A stretch of 64,000 nucleotides of DNA from Calditrichota bacterium (GTDB lineage: Bacteria; Calditrichota; Calditrichia; Calditrichales; Calditrichaceae). The position numbers were made by a program, and so were the translations under genes. The DNA lies in assembly GCA_024278755.1 (NCBI GenBank), contig JAJRSO010000030.1, forward strand, positions 1 to 64,000, in the 5' to 3' direction. This document shows positions 7,292 to 14,968 of the stretch, piece by piece. A model generated the notes under the pieces. The model searched no databases. It was given only the letters and a program-made list of their open reading frames with translations, and was not told the DNA's origin. Positions within the stretch are counted from its first letter, which is position 1; each line of letters opens with the position of its first letter.

Positions 7292-8422
7292 CTAATGAGC
7301 ATGCGTTTCTTCTCCGGCATCATCGTGAGACATCATGTTTTTATCCATTTCCATTGCGGGCATGTCATCAAGGGAAACTACTTCGATACCGCTGAACTGA
7401 ATACTGCCGCTGCCCGAAATCAAAAAGCCTGCCGGTCCGGCCGGCAAATCGTCTCCATGCCCGTGTACGAGCAACTGCTCGTTTACATACCCTCGGTAAT
7501 GACCGCTGCTACTCACAGCTTTCAATGCAAGCCACCCGGAATCCTTAACAACGCCCGTGTCAAAAAAATCAACCGATCCGTTCTCGGAACGTCCCAGTCG
7601 TATTTGCGGTTCTTCTACTGCCAAAAAATCATATGTTGCAGGCCCGGAAATATGGTGCACTGTAAAAAAACGTCCTTTAAAATGAGCAAGATTCACATTC
7701 ATACTAAGCTGAAGATTTTTTAAGTTGGGTCCAAAATGAAATAAGAGTGTTGCATTCTCCGGTAGTTTAACGTTTAACGCCGCGCTACCGTTTTCTTTTT
7801 GTAGGTTTTGTAGAGTAACGTTTTCCCATTCGCCCTGCGCTAATGTAAAGTTTTGGCGAAAAGTTAAAGCGGCCTCATTTCCGGCCTGCCAGTTCCATGA
7901 ACCGTTCTCAGCTATATGAATGGTAGCGGTGGGAGATACTTCCTGTTTCTTTAAAACGGCTTTCTGTTGTACAACCATACCAACACCGAAGCGGAACACC
8001 AATTCACCGCCATGTTCGGCTGTTTGCTGTATCAGCCCCAGGCCGCCACCGGCAATAAGAAATAAGAGCACTGCGATGGCTGTACGTTGGTCCCATTTTT
8101 TCCAGTAGGTAAACAAACGAACAGCAGCATAGGCGATAAAAAAGATCATTGTGTAAAGGGCTAAATCGGCATGTTCGCTAATTACCGGATAGGAAGGTGG
8201 TGGGAAATTAACCACATCGGCCGCCTGTTTACCGGAAATATAGGCGCCGACCGTTCCCAACGCGCCAAAAACATAGAGCCATAAGGTTGCCGGTTTTATC
8301 CATGTATAACGTTTGAGTATAAGGCCTGCCAGGTCTGCTCCTACGGCAATAAACAGCAGGGCTATGGGGAAATGTACAATAAGCGGATGGATATTTGTCA
8401 TCCATTCGGGTGTGAGCTGCAT
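7292..8422 (-). CDS. DUF2231 membrane domain fused to a LamG-like domain
   Basis: 376 residues. Residues 1-150 are a four-helix DUF2231 domain with its usual conserved motifs HPLIVHFPIAL, SGKQAAD, SEHADL and TAEHGGELVFRFG; the conserved His residues may bind haem or metal. Residues about 165-350 form a secreted beta-sandwich resembling the DUF1080/LamG group (strands ending in 'HYRGYVNEQLLVHGHG' and 'PAGPAGFLISGSG'). The C-terminal tail is rich in Met, His and acid residues (MPAMEMDKNMMSHDD...HAH), a plausible metal-binding tail. It ends a five-gene operon and starts 14 nt after the beta-barrel gene. Role inferred: membrane redox or metal handling. Confidence 0.75.
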   Translation of the reverse strand: MQLTPEWMTNIHPLIVHFPIALLFIAVGADLAGLILKRYTWIKPATLWLYVFGALGTVGAYISGKQAADVVNFPPPSYPVISEHADLALYTMIFFIAYAAVRLFTYWKKWDQRTAIAVLLFLIAGGGLGLIQQTAEHGGELVFRFGVGMVVQQKAVLKKQEVSPTATIHIAENGSWNWQAGNEAALTFRQNFTLAQGEWENVTLQNLQKENGSAALNVKLPENATLLFHFGPNLKNLQLSMNVNLAHFKGRFFTVHHISGPATYDFLAVEEPQIRLGRSENGSVDFFDTGVVKDSGWLALKAVSSSGHYRGYVNEQLLVHGHGDDLPAGPAGFLISGSGSIQFSGIEVVSLDDMPAMEMDKNMMSHDDAGEETHAH

Positions 8423-8435
8423 ATTTTATTCCTTT

Positions 8436-9245
8436 CTATAGTGTCCATTCGATTCCGCCGGTCAGTGCATAATCCGGACTGCTTTCGCTAAACCCTTTAC
8501 CGACAAAAATCGATACAATGGTACTGTCTGATATTCGCGAAAATAAACCCAACGAAAGTTGTTGCGGCGGGTCGATTCCCCCGATGATTTGGGTGTAACC
8601 CTTATAATAAATGCTTGCCGAGTAAGCGCCATTTTTAAAAAATCTGCCAAGGCCAAAACCGAAACTAAAAGGGTTTATGTAATTATATCCGGAAGGATCA
8701 CCTAACAACAGGTAGCCGACATCTGCAAAAATACTATACATACCATAAGGCTTTCGCAGTACCATACCCAATCCATAGTCAAAAGCTCCCGAACTGAACA
8801 GAGTTAGTTTCTTAACCGTAGGTATTTTTAACTGACCCGTTACCGAAAAGGAGGGGAGCAAACGGTTGCTTTTTATAAGCTTGTATTCGCTATATAAATA
8901 CACGTCTCCCATTCCTCCGGAGTAGCTCTCCGAACCTTGCATTGCCGCATTCCCTGCAGAACCCGAAACGGTACCCTGATTATAAACCGAACTGTTCTGG
9001 ACGATAAAAGGAAATGCAACAGAAGCCGTCCATTTTGTCGTTTGATAGCGTATACCGGTATTTAGATAATAATTGGATGTATTTTGATCATAAATATAAG
9101 TACCGTTATTAAACGAAGCCGAAGTATATACCGACCAGTTTTTTGCGCTGACCGTAGTTGGCGCTTTGATGATAAAAAACAGCAGGGATATAATCCCGAA
9201 GGCCCGCAAAGAGCCTCCGGGAAAATGTAAGTTAAGAGTTTTCAT
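8436..9245 (-). CDS. Outer-membrane beta-barrel, MetA-degradation-like group
   Basis: 269 residues with a signal peptide (about 1-34, ending VSA) and a barrel of about 12 strands; the pattern (WSVYTSASF..., 'TGIRYQTTKWTASVAFPF', 'GMGDVYLYSEYKL') resembles 'transporter' barrels of the phenol_MetA_deg type. Its ATG overlaps the stop of the Met-rich gene by one base (TAATG), so the two are translationally coupled and probably made in fixed ratio. It may be an outer-membrane partner of the Met-rich protein (inference). Confidence 0.7.
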   Translation of the reverse strand: MKTLNLHFPGGSLRAFGIISLLFFIIKAPTTVSAKNWSVYTSASFNNGTYIYDQNTSNYYLNTGIRYQTTKWTASVAFPFIVQNSSVYNQGTVSGSAGNAAMQGSESYSGGMGDVYLYSEYKLIKSNRLLPSFSVTGQLKIPTVKKLTLFSSGAFDYGLGMVLRKPYGMYSIFADVGYLLLGDPSGYNYINPFSFGFGLGRFFKNGAYSASIYYKGYTQIIGGIDPPQQLSLGLFSRISDSTIVSIFVGKGFSESSPDYALTGGIEWTL

Positions 9246-9853
9246 TATTTACTTTCCGGGGCCGCGGACTGTTGGCGGATTTTGTTATAATTTTTCATCA
9301 TACCGTCCATAGACTTCATCATCTCATCCATGTTTTTCATCATTTCGTCCATCTGATTCTTCATGGCGGGGTTCTCCATCATCTTTGAATCGGCCATCAT
9401 GGTTTGCATATTTTTCATCATCTGTTCCATGCCGTTGGTCATATGCTTCATGTCCATTCCCATTTTATTTACAGGCATATCCTGGCCCTGACCAGGCCGC
9501 ATCATTTTGCCGGACATCATCCCCATTTTCTGTTCGGTCATTTTATTATTTTTCATCTGGGCCTCTGTTTGCATCATGCCATGCATTTGTTGGTTACCCG
9601 AGGCATCGGTATTTTTCATCATATTTTGCATTTGTTGATTCATCTGCTGCATGTTTTGCATCATCTGATCCATATTCATCATCATATTCTGCTGATTCAT
9701 ATGTTCCATTCCCTGATGCATGGAATTTTGCATTCCCTGATGTTGGCCCTGATGGCTTTGATCCATATGTTGCGCCTGGACTGTGGTTGTGGAAAAAACA
9801 GCGCCGAAAAACAACCCGGCAACGGCTAAGGTTAAAAGGTTTAACTTCTTCAT
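9245..9853 (-). CDS. Extremely Met-rich periplasmic protein, likely Cu(I)/Ag(I) binder
   Basis: 202 residues: a clear Sec signal (cleavage after VQAQ, about 28), then a low-complexity mature chain with about 49 Met in about 174 residues (about 28%) by my count, plus many Gln, Asn, Lys and several His. Repeating units such as MMKNM, MMQNM, MDEMMK and HQGM give Met spacings of i/i+1 and i/i+3, suited to a helix with a Met stripe. Thioether ligands favour Cu(I) and Ag(I), so a periplasmic sponge or chaperone is likely by analogy with other Met-rich copper proteins. No Cys in the mature part. It lies between a PII-like gene and an outer-membrane barrel gene. No named family recognised. Confidence 0.8.
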   Translation of the reverse strand: MKKLNLLTLAVAGLFFGAVFSTTTVQAQHMDQSHQGQHQGMQNSMHQGMEHMNQQNMMMNMDQMMQNMQQMNQQMQNMMKNTDASGNQQMHGMMQTEAQMKNNKMTEQKMGMMSGKMMRPGQGQDMPVNKMGMDMKHMTNGMEQMMKNMQTMMADSKMMENPAMKNQMDEMMKNMDEMMKSMDGMMKNYNKIRQQSAAPESK

Positions 9854-9884
9854 AATAATTCTCCTTTAAAGATATGTGTGTTTG

Positions 9885-10226
9885 TTACAACGCCTCGCTA
9901 TTGATGGCGCCCGTGCGAATTTTAATTACTTTCTCTACAGGGGTCACATAAATAATTCCGTCTCCTTGCTGTCCGGTGTATCCTACTTCCTGTAGCGTTT
10001 TTGTGATCTCTGAAACCTGGGCTTCTCTGCACACCAGCTCCAGCTTTGCAATATTGGAATATTTCTTTACGACCTGTATGGAATAGAGGGAATTACTTGT
10101 ATCTGCGAGGTGATCTCCAATACCCATTACAAAAGTGATTGTATAGTCGACAACACCCAGTTTATCCAGTGCATCGGTGATTTTCTCTGCTTTGTCCGCG
10201 CGAAAAAATGTTTTAATTTCTTTCAT
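9885..10226 (-). CDS. PII-like signalling protein of a metal-efflux operon
   Basis: 113 residues with the ferredoxin-like PII fold: starts MKEIKTFFRADK, has 'GDGIIYVTPVEKVIKIRTG', which matches the C-loop end of GlnB-type proteins (G.GKI.V.PVE...RIRTG). The T-loop lacks the GlnB uridylylation context. PII paralogues of this type are known beside heavy-metal RND pumps; in this window the pump is 7 kb away but shares the predicted activator site. The gene is second in its operon, between the SHOCT and Met-rich genes. Ligand unknown; nucleotide or metal sensing is inferred. Confidence 0.85.
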   Translation of the reverse strand: MKEIKTFFRADKAEKITDALDKLGVVDYTITFVMGIGDHLADTSNSLYSIQVVKKYSNIAKLELVCREAQVSEITKTLQEVGYTGQQGDGIIYVTPVEKVIKIRTGAINSEAL

Positions 10227-10271
10227 AGATCACTCCTTTACCATAAATAAATACTCTGCCTTTCGAGCGGC

Positions 10272-10505
10272 CTAAAGCGCATTAATATTCTGTTTAATCT
10301 TTTCGTACTCTGTCTGGGATATCTCTCCCTTAGCATAGCGCCGTTTCAGGATTTCCAGCGCATCCGAATCGGTGTTGTACGTTCCGTCCGCAAGGAAAGG
10401 CCGGTCTTGGTCGCGGTTTGTATTAAATACGGTAAACACGCCCCAAAGAATGAGTAGAAGAGCAAGTAGCCCAAAGACGGATCCAAATCCCATTCCTAAC
10501 ATCAT
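10272..10505 (-). CDS. SHOCT-domain membrane peptide
   Basis: 77 residues: one transmembrane helix (about 6-27), a short linker, then a C-terminal SHOCT motif (about 48-75: 'ALEILKRRYAKGEISQTEYE', the typical L..RYA.GEI...EYE). SHOCT domains are short oligomerisation or membrane-linked segments. ATG has a GGAG ribosome site. First gene of the operon behind the best sigma-54 box in the window. Confidence 0.85.
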   Translation of the reverse strand: MMLGMGFGSVFGLLALLLILWGVFTVFNTNRDQDRPFLADGTYNTDSDALEILKRRYAKGEISQTEYEKIKQNINAL

Positions 10506-10561
10506 GATAATTCTCCTTTATTATTTATATCTGTTTTTTACCCTTTATTTACCTCTGTTTA

Positions 10562-10577
10562 AGCAATGTATGTGCCA
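10562..10577 (-). promoter_or_regulatory. Sigma-54 promoter of the SHOCT/PII/Met-rich operon
   Basis: On the minus strand: CTGGCACATACATTGCT. TGGCAC and TTGCT are full-consensus elements with GG and GC ten bases apart. The start would be near 10551, about 46 nt before the SHOCT ATG. Confidence 0.75.
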
Positions 10578-10653
10578 GAAAAACATAGTAGTGTTAACTA
10601 TTAGTTATTTAAGGGATTAGGAATGATGAGCAGAAACTATATATGCAAAATGG

Positions 10654-10704
10654 TAGAGAATATTCGCCAATCAATAAATATTTGTGTAGAATATTCTACA
10701 CAAA
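10654..10704. promoter_or_regulatory. Activator palindromes of the SHOCT/PII/Met-rich operon
   Basis: The main site, 10681-10704, is a perfect 24-bp palindrome whose core TGTAGAATATTCTACA (10685-10700) fits TGNNGANTATTCNNCA. A weaker copy, TAGAGAATATTCGCCA (10654-10669), has one deviation and lies 31 bp away centre to centre. Main site to -24/-12 box: about 122 nt. The palindrome overlaps the stop codon of the DCC oxidoreductase gene upstream. Confidence 0.7.
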
Positions 10705-11139
10705 AGCCGAAGGCTCTGTCGGGAAACGGTCCAAAAGTTCTGCTGTTGGCAGGGGGCAGCTTTTCTTTTTGCCAAACCAGCGGTAGCGGTTACGGGCGAT
10801 AAAATCATAAACAGAATCGCGGAAAGATAACGGTAAAAAACGAAGTAAAGTTAGCACAGACCAGGGGAAGGAAAATCTGCGGATAATTTGTAGGATAGCA
10901 TCACTTTTTATGTACGCTTTATTTCTTTTAAGTAGCACAATGGAATCGACTTTCCTGTTCGTAAGATCGTACCGGCGCAGCAGACGTCGGCCGTATGCCG
11001 ATTGCAGGGAGGCAAATAAAAAAAAACGCTGTTTTTCGTGTCGAATGACAAAGTGTACCGTAGCGTTGCATAAATTGCAAACTCCGTCGAATAGTATAAT
11101 TAAATTGTCTGACTGGGTCGAATTTTTATTTTTTGCCAT
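10696..11139 (-). CDS. DCC-family thiol-disulfide oxidoreductase (DUF393)
   Basis: 147 residues with the DUF393/DCC signature: 'ILFDGVCNLCN' at about 15-25 (the D.CxLC motif, a thioredoxin-like CxxC), 'FASLQS', 'DSIVLL', and a tail 'YRWFGKKKSCPLP'. No signal peptide, so cytoplasmic or peripheral. AAGGA precedes the ATG. Its stop overlaps the activator palindrome of the next operon. It diverges from the hydrolase gene; the 127-nt gap contains an inverted repeat that may control both. Exact substrate unknown. Confidence 0.85.
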   Translation of the reverse strand: MAKNKNSTQSDNLIILFDGVCNLCNATVHFVIRHEKQRFFLFASLQSAYGRRLLRRYDLTNRKVDSIVLLKRNKAYIKSDAILQIIRRFSFPWSVLTLLRFLPLSFRDSVYDFIARNRYRWFGKKKSCPLPTAELLDRFPTEPSAFV

Positions 11140-11222
11140 TATATTTCCTTATACTTTTTCGAAGTATAGAACTCTTTTCTAAACAGAGGAATTCCTTTTG
11201 CGGAATTATGTTTATTGTATCG

Positions 11223-11239
11223 CGTTATAGCGTATAACG
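11223..11239. promoter_or_regulatory. Inverted repeat in a divergent promoter region
   Basis: CGTTATA-GCG-TATAACG, a perfect 7-bp inverted repeat with a 3-bp spacer, 28 nt before the hydrolase ATG. It could bind a dimeric repressor acting on both divergent genes. A second pair, AATTCC...GGAATT, lies at about 11190-11206. Confidence 0.4.
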
Positions 11240-11266
11240 TTAAAATTCTAGCGGAGAAAATAAGAA

Positions 11267-11917
11267 ATGAAGTATTTATTAAGTCTTTTCCTACTGCTGT
11301 TCCCGTTTTTTGCATTTGGCAAAAATACTTCCGGCGTTCAGTTTTCGACGGCAGATGGCGGTACAATTTCAGCTAATCTATTCAAGGCAGGACCGCAGGC
11401 TGTCATCCTTGCTCATGGCGCTATTTTCAATAAAGAGAGTTGGAAGCCCCTTGCCGAACAGATAACAAAGGAAGGGATTACAGTGCTTGCCATCGATTTT
11501 CGCGGATATGGAAATTCGCAACCCGGATCCAATGTATCCGGACTCGAAGAAGATGTGCTGGGCGCACTGGATTTTTTACAGCGAGAAGGTTATAAAAATA
11601 TTTCGGTTCTCGGAGCTTCCATGGGTGGGGGAGCCAGCGCACGGGCGGCTGTTTTGGCGAAACCAGACCAGATAAAACGCCTGATCTTACTATCGGCGGT
11701 GCCAATAAAAACACCGGAAAAGATACACGCTGGCTTAACGGTTTATATCGTTAGTAAAAAGGAGGGTTTGGCCCGGGCCATAAAAGAACAATATAAACGG
11801 AGTCCGCAGCCCAAAAAGATTTTTTGGATAGAGGGTGGCGCACATGCGCAGCATATCTTTAAAACCACACAGGCACAGGCGCTAACCCGTCTTATTATCA
11901 ACATTCTGAACGAATAA
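11267..11917 (+). CDS. Secreted alpha/beta-hydrolase
   Basis: 216 residues with a signal peptide (cleavage after FAFG, about 18). The alpha/beta-hydrolase features are 'VILAHGAIFNKESW' (oxyanion-hole HG), 'AIDFRGYGNSQP', the nucleophile elbow GASMGGG with Ser at about 118, and a likely catalytic His in 'GGAHAQHIF' near 200. The acid residue is not obvious; the chain is short between elbow and His, like small dienelactone-hydrolase-type enzymes. It is convergent with the DUF5916 gene (27-nt gap). Substrate unknown. Confidence 0.8.
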   Translation: MKYLLSLFLLLFPFFAFGKNTSGVQFSTADGGTISANLFKAGPQAVILAHGAIFNKESWKPLAEQITKEGITVLAIDFRGYGNSQPGSNVSGLEEDVLGALDFLQREGYKNISVLGASMGGGASARAAVLAKPDQIKRLILLSAVPIKTPEKIHAGLTVYIVSKKEGLARAIKEQYKRSPQPKKIFWIEGGAHAQHIFKTTQAQALTRLIINILNE

Positions 11918-11944
11918 ACATTTTACCCGATGCTATGATTACCG

Positions 11945-14095
11945 CTAAATAACAAAGCGCCAGACAAATTTTGATAAAACGGTTGTGTTGACAGCCTTCC
12001 AGGAGCCGTTTGCCGTTTCAAAACTCTGGTTAACCACGAAGAAAAAATTGGTACCCGGAGTGGGAATCCAGTTCATTCTGAAATTAAACAAAACTTCTTT
12101 ATCGTCATTATTCCACTGTCCGAAAACGGACCCGAACAGATCGGGATTAACGGCCATATCCAGACGACCGCTGACCTCGTTAATGATAAAATTTCCTTCG
12201 GGCAAAAGGACAAAGTTTTGTGTGTAATTAACACTGGCATTCAGGTGTTTGTTAATCTGATACACATTGCGTACCGCCCACTCGGTACGCTGTCCGTTGT
12301 AGTAGTCGCCCCAGTTAAAAAAGATAAAATAATGGTAGGGTTTTCCGCGAAACGAACCGTATTGCAGCTCGTAGCGGGTAAACCAGTATTCACCTTTCGG
12401 AATGTGCACACCTTCGTGGATTTCAAAATCTTCGGTTAGGTTTTCGGCAAGACGCTGAACATTGGATTCGAAAAAATCACCGCTTTTTGTGGTAAAACCG
12501 AAGGGACGGAATTCCGACCAGAGAGATTGCATCTCGTGGGTTTGATCGTCGATATAATAGTTGAAATCGAACGGCTTAAAGGTGAGTTTCTGAATCCAGG
12601 GAATGGATTCAGGGCGCGGTTTAATACGCAGATCGGCATTGTACATCTGGTAATTGGTACGACGCTGGTATCCGGATTCCGGATTAAAATGTACATCTGA
12701 ACGGTCCCAGATGGCGGAGAAATCCACAAAATCGTTGGGGAAATCGAGGAAAATGCGGCTGGCCAGACCGGTCTTATTTGCACTATCCGAAGTGTAACTT
12801 TGGGCAATGGCCCCGCCAACGGAGAGGTTCTTATCCCCCCCAATACTATTTGTGGAATAGAGAAAATCTGTTCCGTAAACAATGTTTTGTCGGTTGGGTT
12901 TCATTCTGCCAACGCCAATTACACCGATGGTCGATTGTTTAAACACATCCTGTTTCCAGCGTAGAACGGTGGAATTGATTGACGGAATGGAATCTTTACT
13001 TGCCGTTTGCAAACTCATTGCGCCCAGCGTTGCCGCACCCGCTTTCCCGAGCAGACGAGCGCCGGCGATTATGGGAATGGCCTCGCCTTCGCCGGTTAGA
13101 CCGATGCGGCGGCTGTAAAAAGGCTGTGTGCTGTGCCCCAAACCAAAATCAAAATAATTGCGCCCTTCCAGAAAGAAATCCCTCTTTTCGGGATAGTAAA
13201 GCGAAAAGCGGGTTAGATTTACCTGCTGACGGTCGGATTCTACCTGGGCAAAGTCGGTATTGACGGTTAGGTTCAGTTTCATACTGGGCGTAATCAGATA
13301 GTTCAGATCGCCGCCGCCGTTAAACGTAGAATTGATTTTTGAATGCCTGTCCGCTTCAATGCCGGCAATGCCGTAGGGTTTTATTTCCAGTAGACTCACT
13401 GCGCTTATTCCGCTAAGCCCTGTCAAAGTTCCGGCGCGGCTGACCTGCTCCAGTTCGGAATCCCGTGACCAGGCCTGCCATAAATCCTGTTCCCGAATAT
13501 GCCGGATATTACGTTCGAAATTGACGCCCCAGGTTTGCTTATCCGCCGGGTTGAATTTTAATGTGGAAAAAGGAATTACAAATTCCGCAAACCAGCCCTG
13601 CGGAGTTGTTTGTGTTTTAACATTCCATACGCCGTCCCAGGATTCGTTTACCCGGTTGCCGTTGTTCTGAATAAGCGCGTCAAAGCGGGCGCCGTTAGGA
13701 TTTGTGGTAAATAAATAACCGTTGCGCGCATCATGGTAAGTATCTAAAACGATTTTAAAATTATCGTCGGTCGAGGCGCTGAAATCGCGTTTCATCCCCT
13801 GAGCGCGCATCTTTTCGGCATGGGTATCGAAACACCAGACGCCGATATACAGGTTTTTAGCGTCATATAAAACGGCCACTTCGGTACGTTCGCTGGCCGG
13901 TTCTCCCTGGTTTAGTTCCCGCTGCGTAAAGTTAGAAATATGCATGGCCTGTTGCCAAACCGTCTCCGAAAGCCGGCCGTCTGTTTTTATGGCCGCGGTG
14001 ATCTTATAGGCCTTTATTTGATTGGGTACACTAACCTGTGCAAGAAGGGGCGCCGCAATAAAATACAGCAATGTCGTATAAAGAATTCGGTTCAT
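11945..14095 (-). CDS. DUF5916 outer-membrane protein with CBM9-like N-domain
   Basis: 716 residues from the ATG at 14095 (AAAGGA 8 nt upstream; an upstream in-frame start at 14113 is less likely). After a signal peptide comes a CBM9-like beta-sandwich (about 25-230: 'KTDGRLSETVWQQA', 'VAVLYDAKNLYIGVWCFD', 'GWFAEFVIPFSTLKF') and then a large DUF5916 beta-barrel ('YPEKRDFFLEGRNYFDF' is typical). Such proteins are common in the FCB group and of unknown function. It is the last gene of the operon with the two-component system and ferredoxin, an unusual neighbourhood. Confidence 0.85.
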   Translation of the reverse strand: MNRILYTTLLYFIAAPLLAQVSVPNQIKAYKITAAIKTDGRLSETVWQQAMHISNFTQRELNQGEPASERTEVAVLYDAKNLYIGVWCFDTHAEKMRAQGMKRDFSASTDDNFKIVLDTYHDARNGYLFTTNPNGARFDALIQNNGNRVNESWDGVWNVKTQTTPQGWFAEFVIPFSTLKFNPADKQTWGVNFERNIRHIREQDLWQAWSRDSELEQVSRAGTLTGLSGISAVSLLEIKPYGIAGIEADRHSKINSTFNGGGDLNYLITPSMKLNLTVNTDFAQVESDRQQVNLTRFSLYYPEKRDFFLEGRNYFDFGLGHSTQPFYSRRIGLTGEGEAIPIIAGARLLGKAGAATLGAMSLQTASKDSIPSINSTVLRWKQDVFKQSTIGVIGVGRMKPNRQNIVYGTDFLYSTNSIGGDKNLSVGGAIAQSYTSDSANKTGLASRIFLDFPNDFVDFSAIWDRSDVHFNPESGYQRRTNYQMYNADLRIKPRPESIPWIQKLTFKPFDFNYYIDDQTHEMQSLWSEFRPFGFTTKSGDFFESNVQRLAENLTEDFEIHEGVHIPKGEYWFTRYELQYGSFRGKPYHYFIFFNWGDYYNGQRTEWAVRNVYQINKHLNASVNYTQNFVLLPEGNFIINEVSGRLDMAVNPDLFGSVFGQWNNDDKEVLFNFRMNWIPTPGTNFFFVVNQSFETANGSWKAVNTTVLSKFVWRFVI

Positions 14096-14135
14096 CGGTT
14101 TATCCTTTTGCAAAAGTCCTTTAAAAAATACGGTT

Positions 14136-14336
14136 TTATAACGATTCTTCCTTCACTTCAATGGCGTCAAAGGGACATTCATCTACACAGTCCAAACACC
14201 CGGTGCAGGCATCCGCAACAGGCTCCGGTAATGCAAATTCGATGGGCATTGCGATGGCTTCCTGCAAACAAACATCAAAACAGATGCCGCAGCCCGTGCA
14301 GAAATTCTCGAGAAGTTTCCAGTTCCATCCCATCAT
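14136..14336 (-). CDS. 2[4Fe-4S] ferredoxin
   Basis: 66 residues with two clusters: CTGCGICFDVC at about 13-23 and CTGCLDCVDECP at about 44-55, both CxxCxxCxxxC (the second followed by Pro). This is a soluble bacterial-type ferredoxin, or the small electron-transfer subunit of a membrane complex. Its ATG directly follows the stop of the membrane-protein gene (no gap), so tight coupling is likely. The membrane protein is its probable partner (inference). Confidence 0.9.
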   Translation of the reverse strand: MMGWNWKLLENFCTGCGICFDVCLQEAIAMPIEFALPEPVADACTGCLDCVDECPFDAIEVKEESL

Positions 14337-14963
14337 TTAATCGTTCTGTTTGGTTAATGTTTTAAGCGCGCGGGCAAATCCCCAAATAAAAATACTTAGT
14401 AAAAGGGGGAAGATAAAATAAAAGGTCCATTGTGCCACTTCCAACCCGTGGGGACTGGCATTGGAGCGCAGATGGCTTTTTATAAATGTCCAGAACGGCG
14501 ATGGATGAATGGACAGGTATTCGCCGCTGGGCGCTTCCATAATAAAAGAAAAGCCGATAATATGTATCAGATTGGCCGCAAAAATAAACCAGAGCGCTGT
14601 TTTAAAACGCGGACTCTTTTGCCGGTGTCCGTCGTAAAAAAGGCGCAGTACCAAGCCGATGGCAAACAGTACCGTTGCCGCCGGCACAAAGGGCACGGCC
14701 ACTTTGATGTCGGCCATAATATCGGGATTAAGAATCAGAAACCCGATGAGGACGACCAGCACGAGAAAGATATCGGCCAAAAGGACGGTAAACACATTCC
14801 ACAATTCGATGGAAACGCGCAGGGTTAAATGTTTTTTAAGGGCATCGTAATAGGGTTGGGCTAAAATGAGACCCATAGATAAAAAACCGAGCATGATGGA
14901 AACGTTCAGCAGGGTTTGCAGAGTCCAGACTTCTAATCCTTTGGCGATTGCGGTTGCGTCCAT
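14337..14963 (-). CDS. Polytopic membrane protein, unknown, paired with ferredoxin
   Basis: 208 residues with about five transmembrane helices (roughly 18-38, 53-75, 88-110, 122-142, 180-200). His residues near helix ends ('KKHLTLR', 'FYDGHRQ', 'LIHIIGF', 'SIHPSP') could be haem ligands. I do not recognise the family. It starts 5 nt after the histidine-kinase stop and abuts the ferredoxin gene. The pairing suggests a membrane redox module such as quinone/ferredoxin electron transfer, but no catalytic motif proves it. Confidence 0.65.
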   Translation of the reverse strand: MDATAIAKGLEVWTLQTLLNVSIMLGFLSMGLILAQPYYDALKKHLTLRVSIELWNVFTVLLADIFLVLVVLIGFLILNPDIMADIKVAVPFVPAATVLFAIGLVLRLFYDGHRQKSPRFKTALWFIFAANLIHIIGFSFIMEAPSGEYLSIHPSPFWTFIKSHLRSNASPHGLEVAQWTFYFIFPLLLSIFIWGFARALKTLTKQND

Positions 14964-14968
14964 TTTTT

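Noticed and set aside
9404-9829. Long His-rich plus-strand reading frames opposite the Met-rich gene
   Set aside because: They are the shadow of ATG (Met) codons read backwards as CAT (His); no ribosome site and a clear real gene on the other strand.
11139-11366. Minus-strand reading frame across the divergent promoter region
   Set aside because: It runs through the inverted repeat and into the hydrolase gene, with no ribosome site and no protein-like composition.
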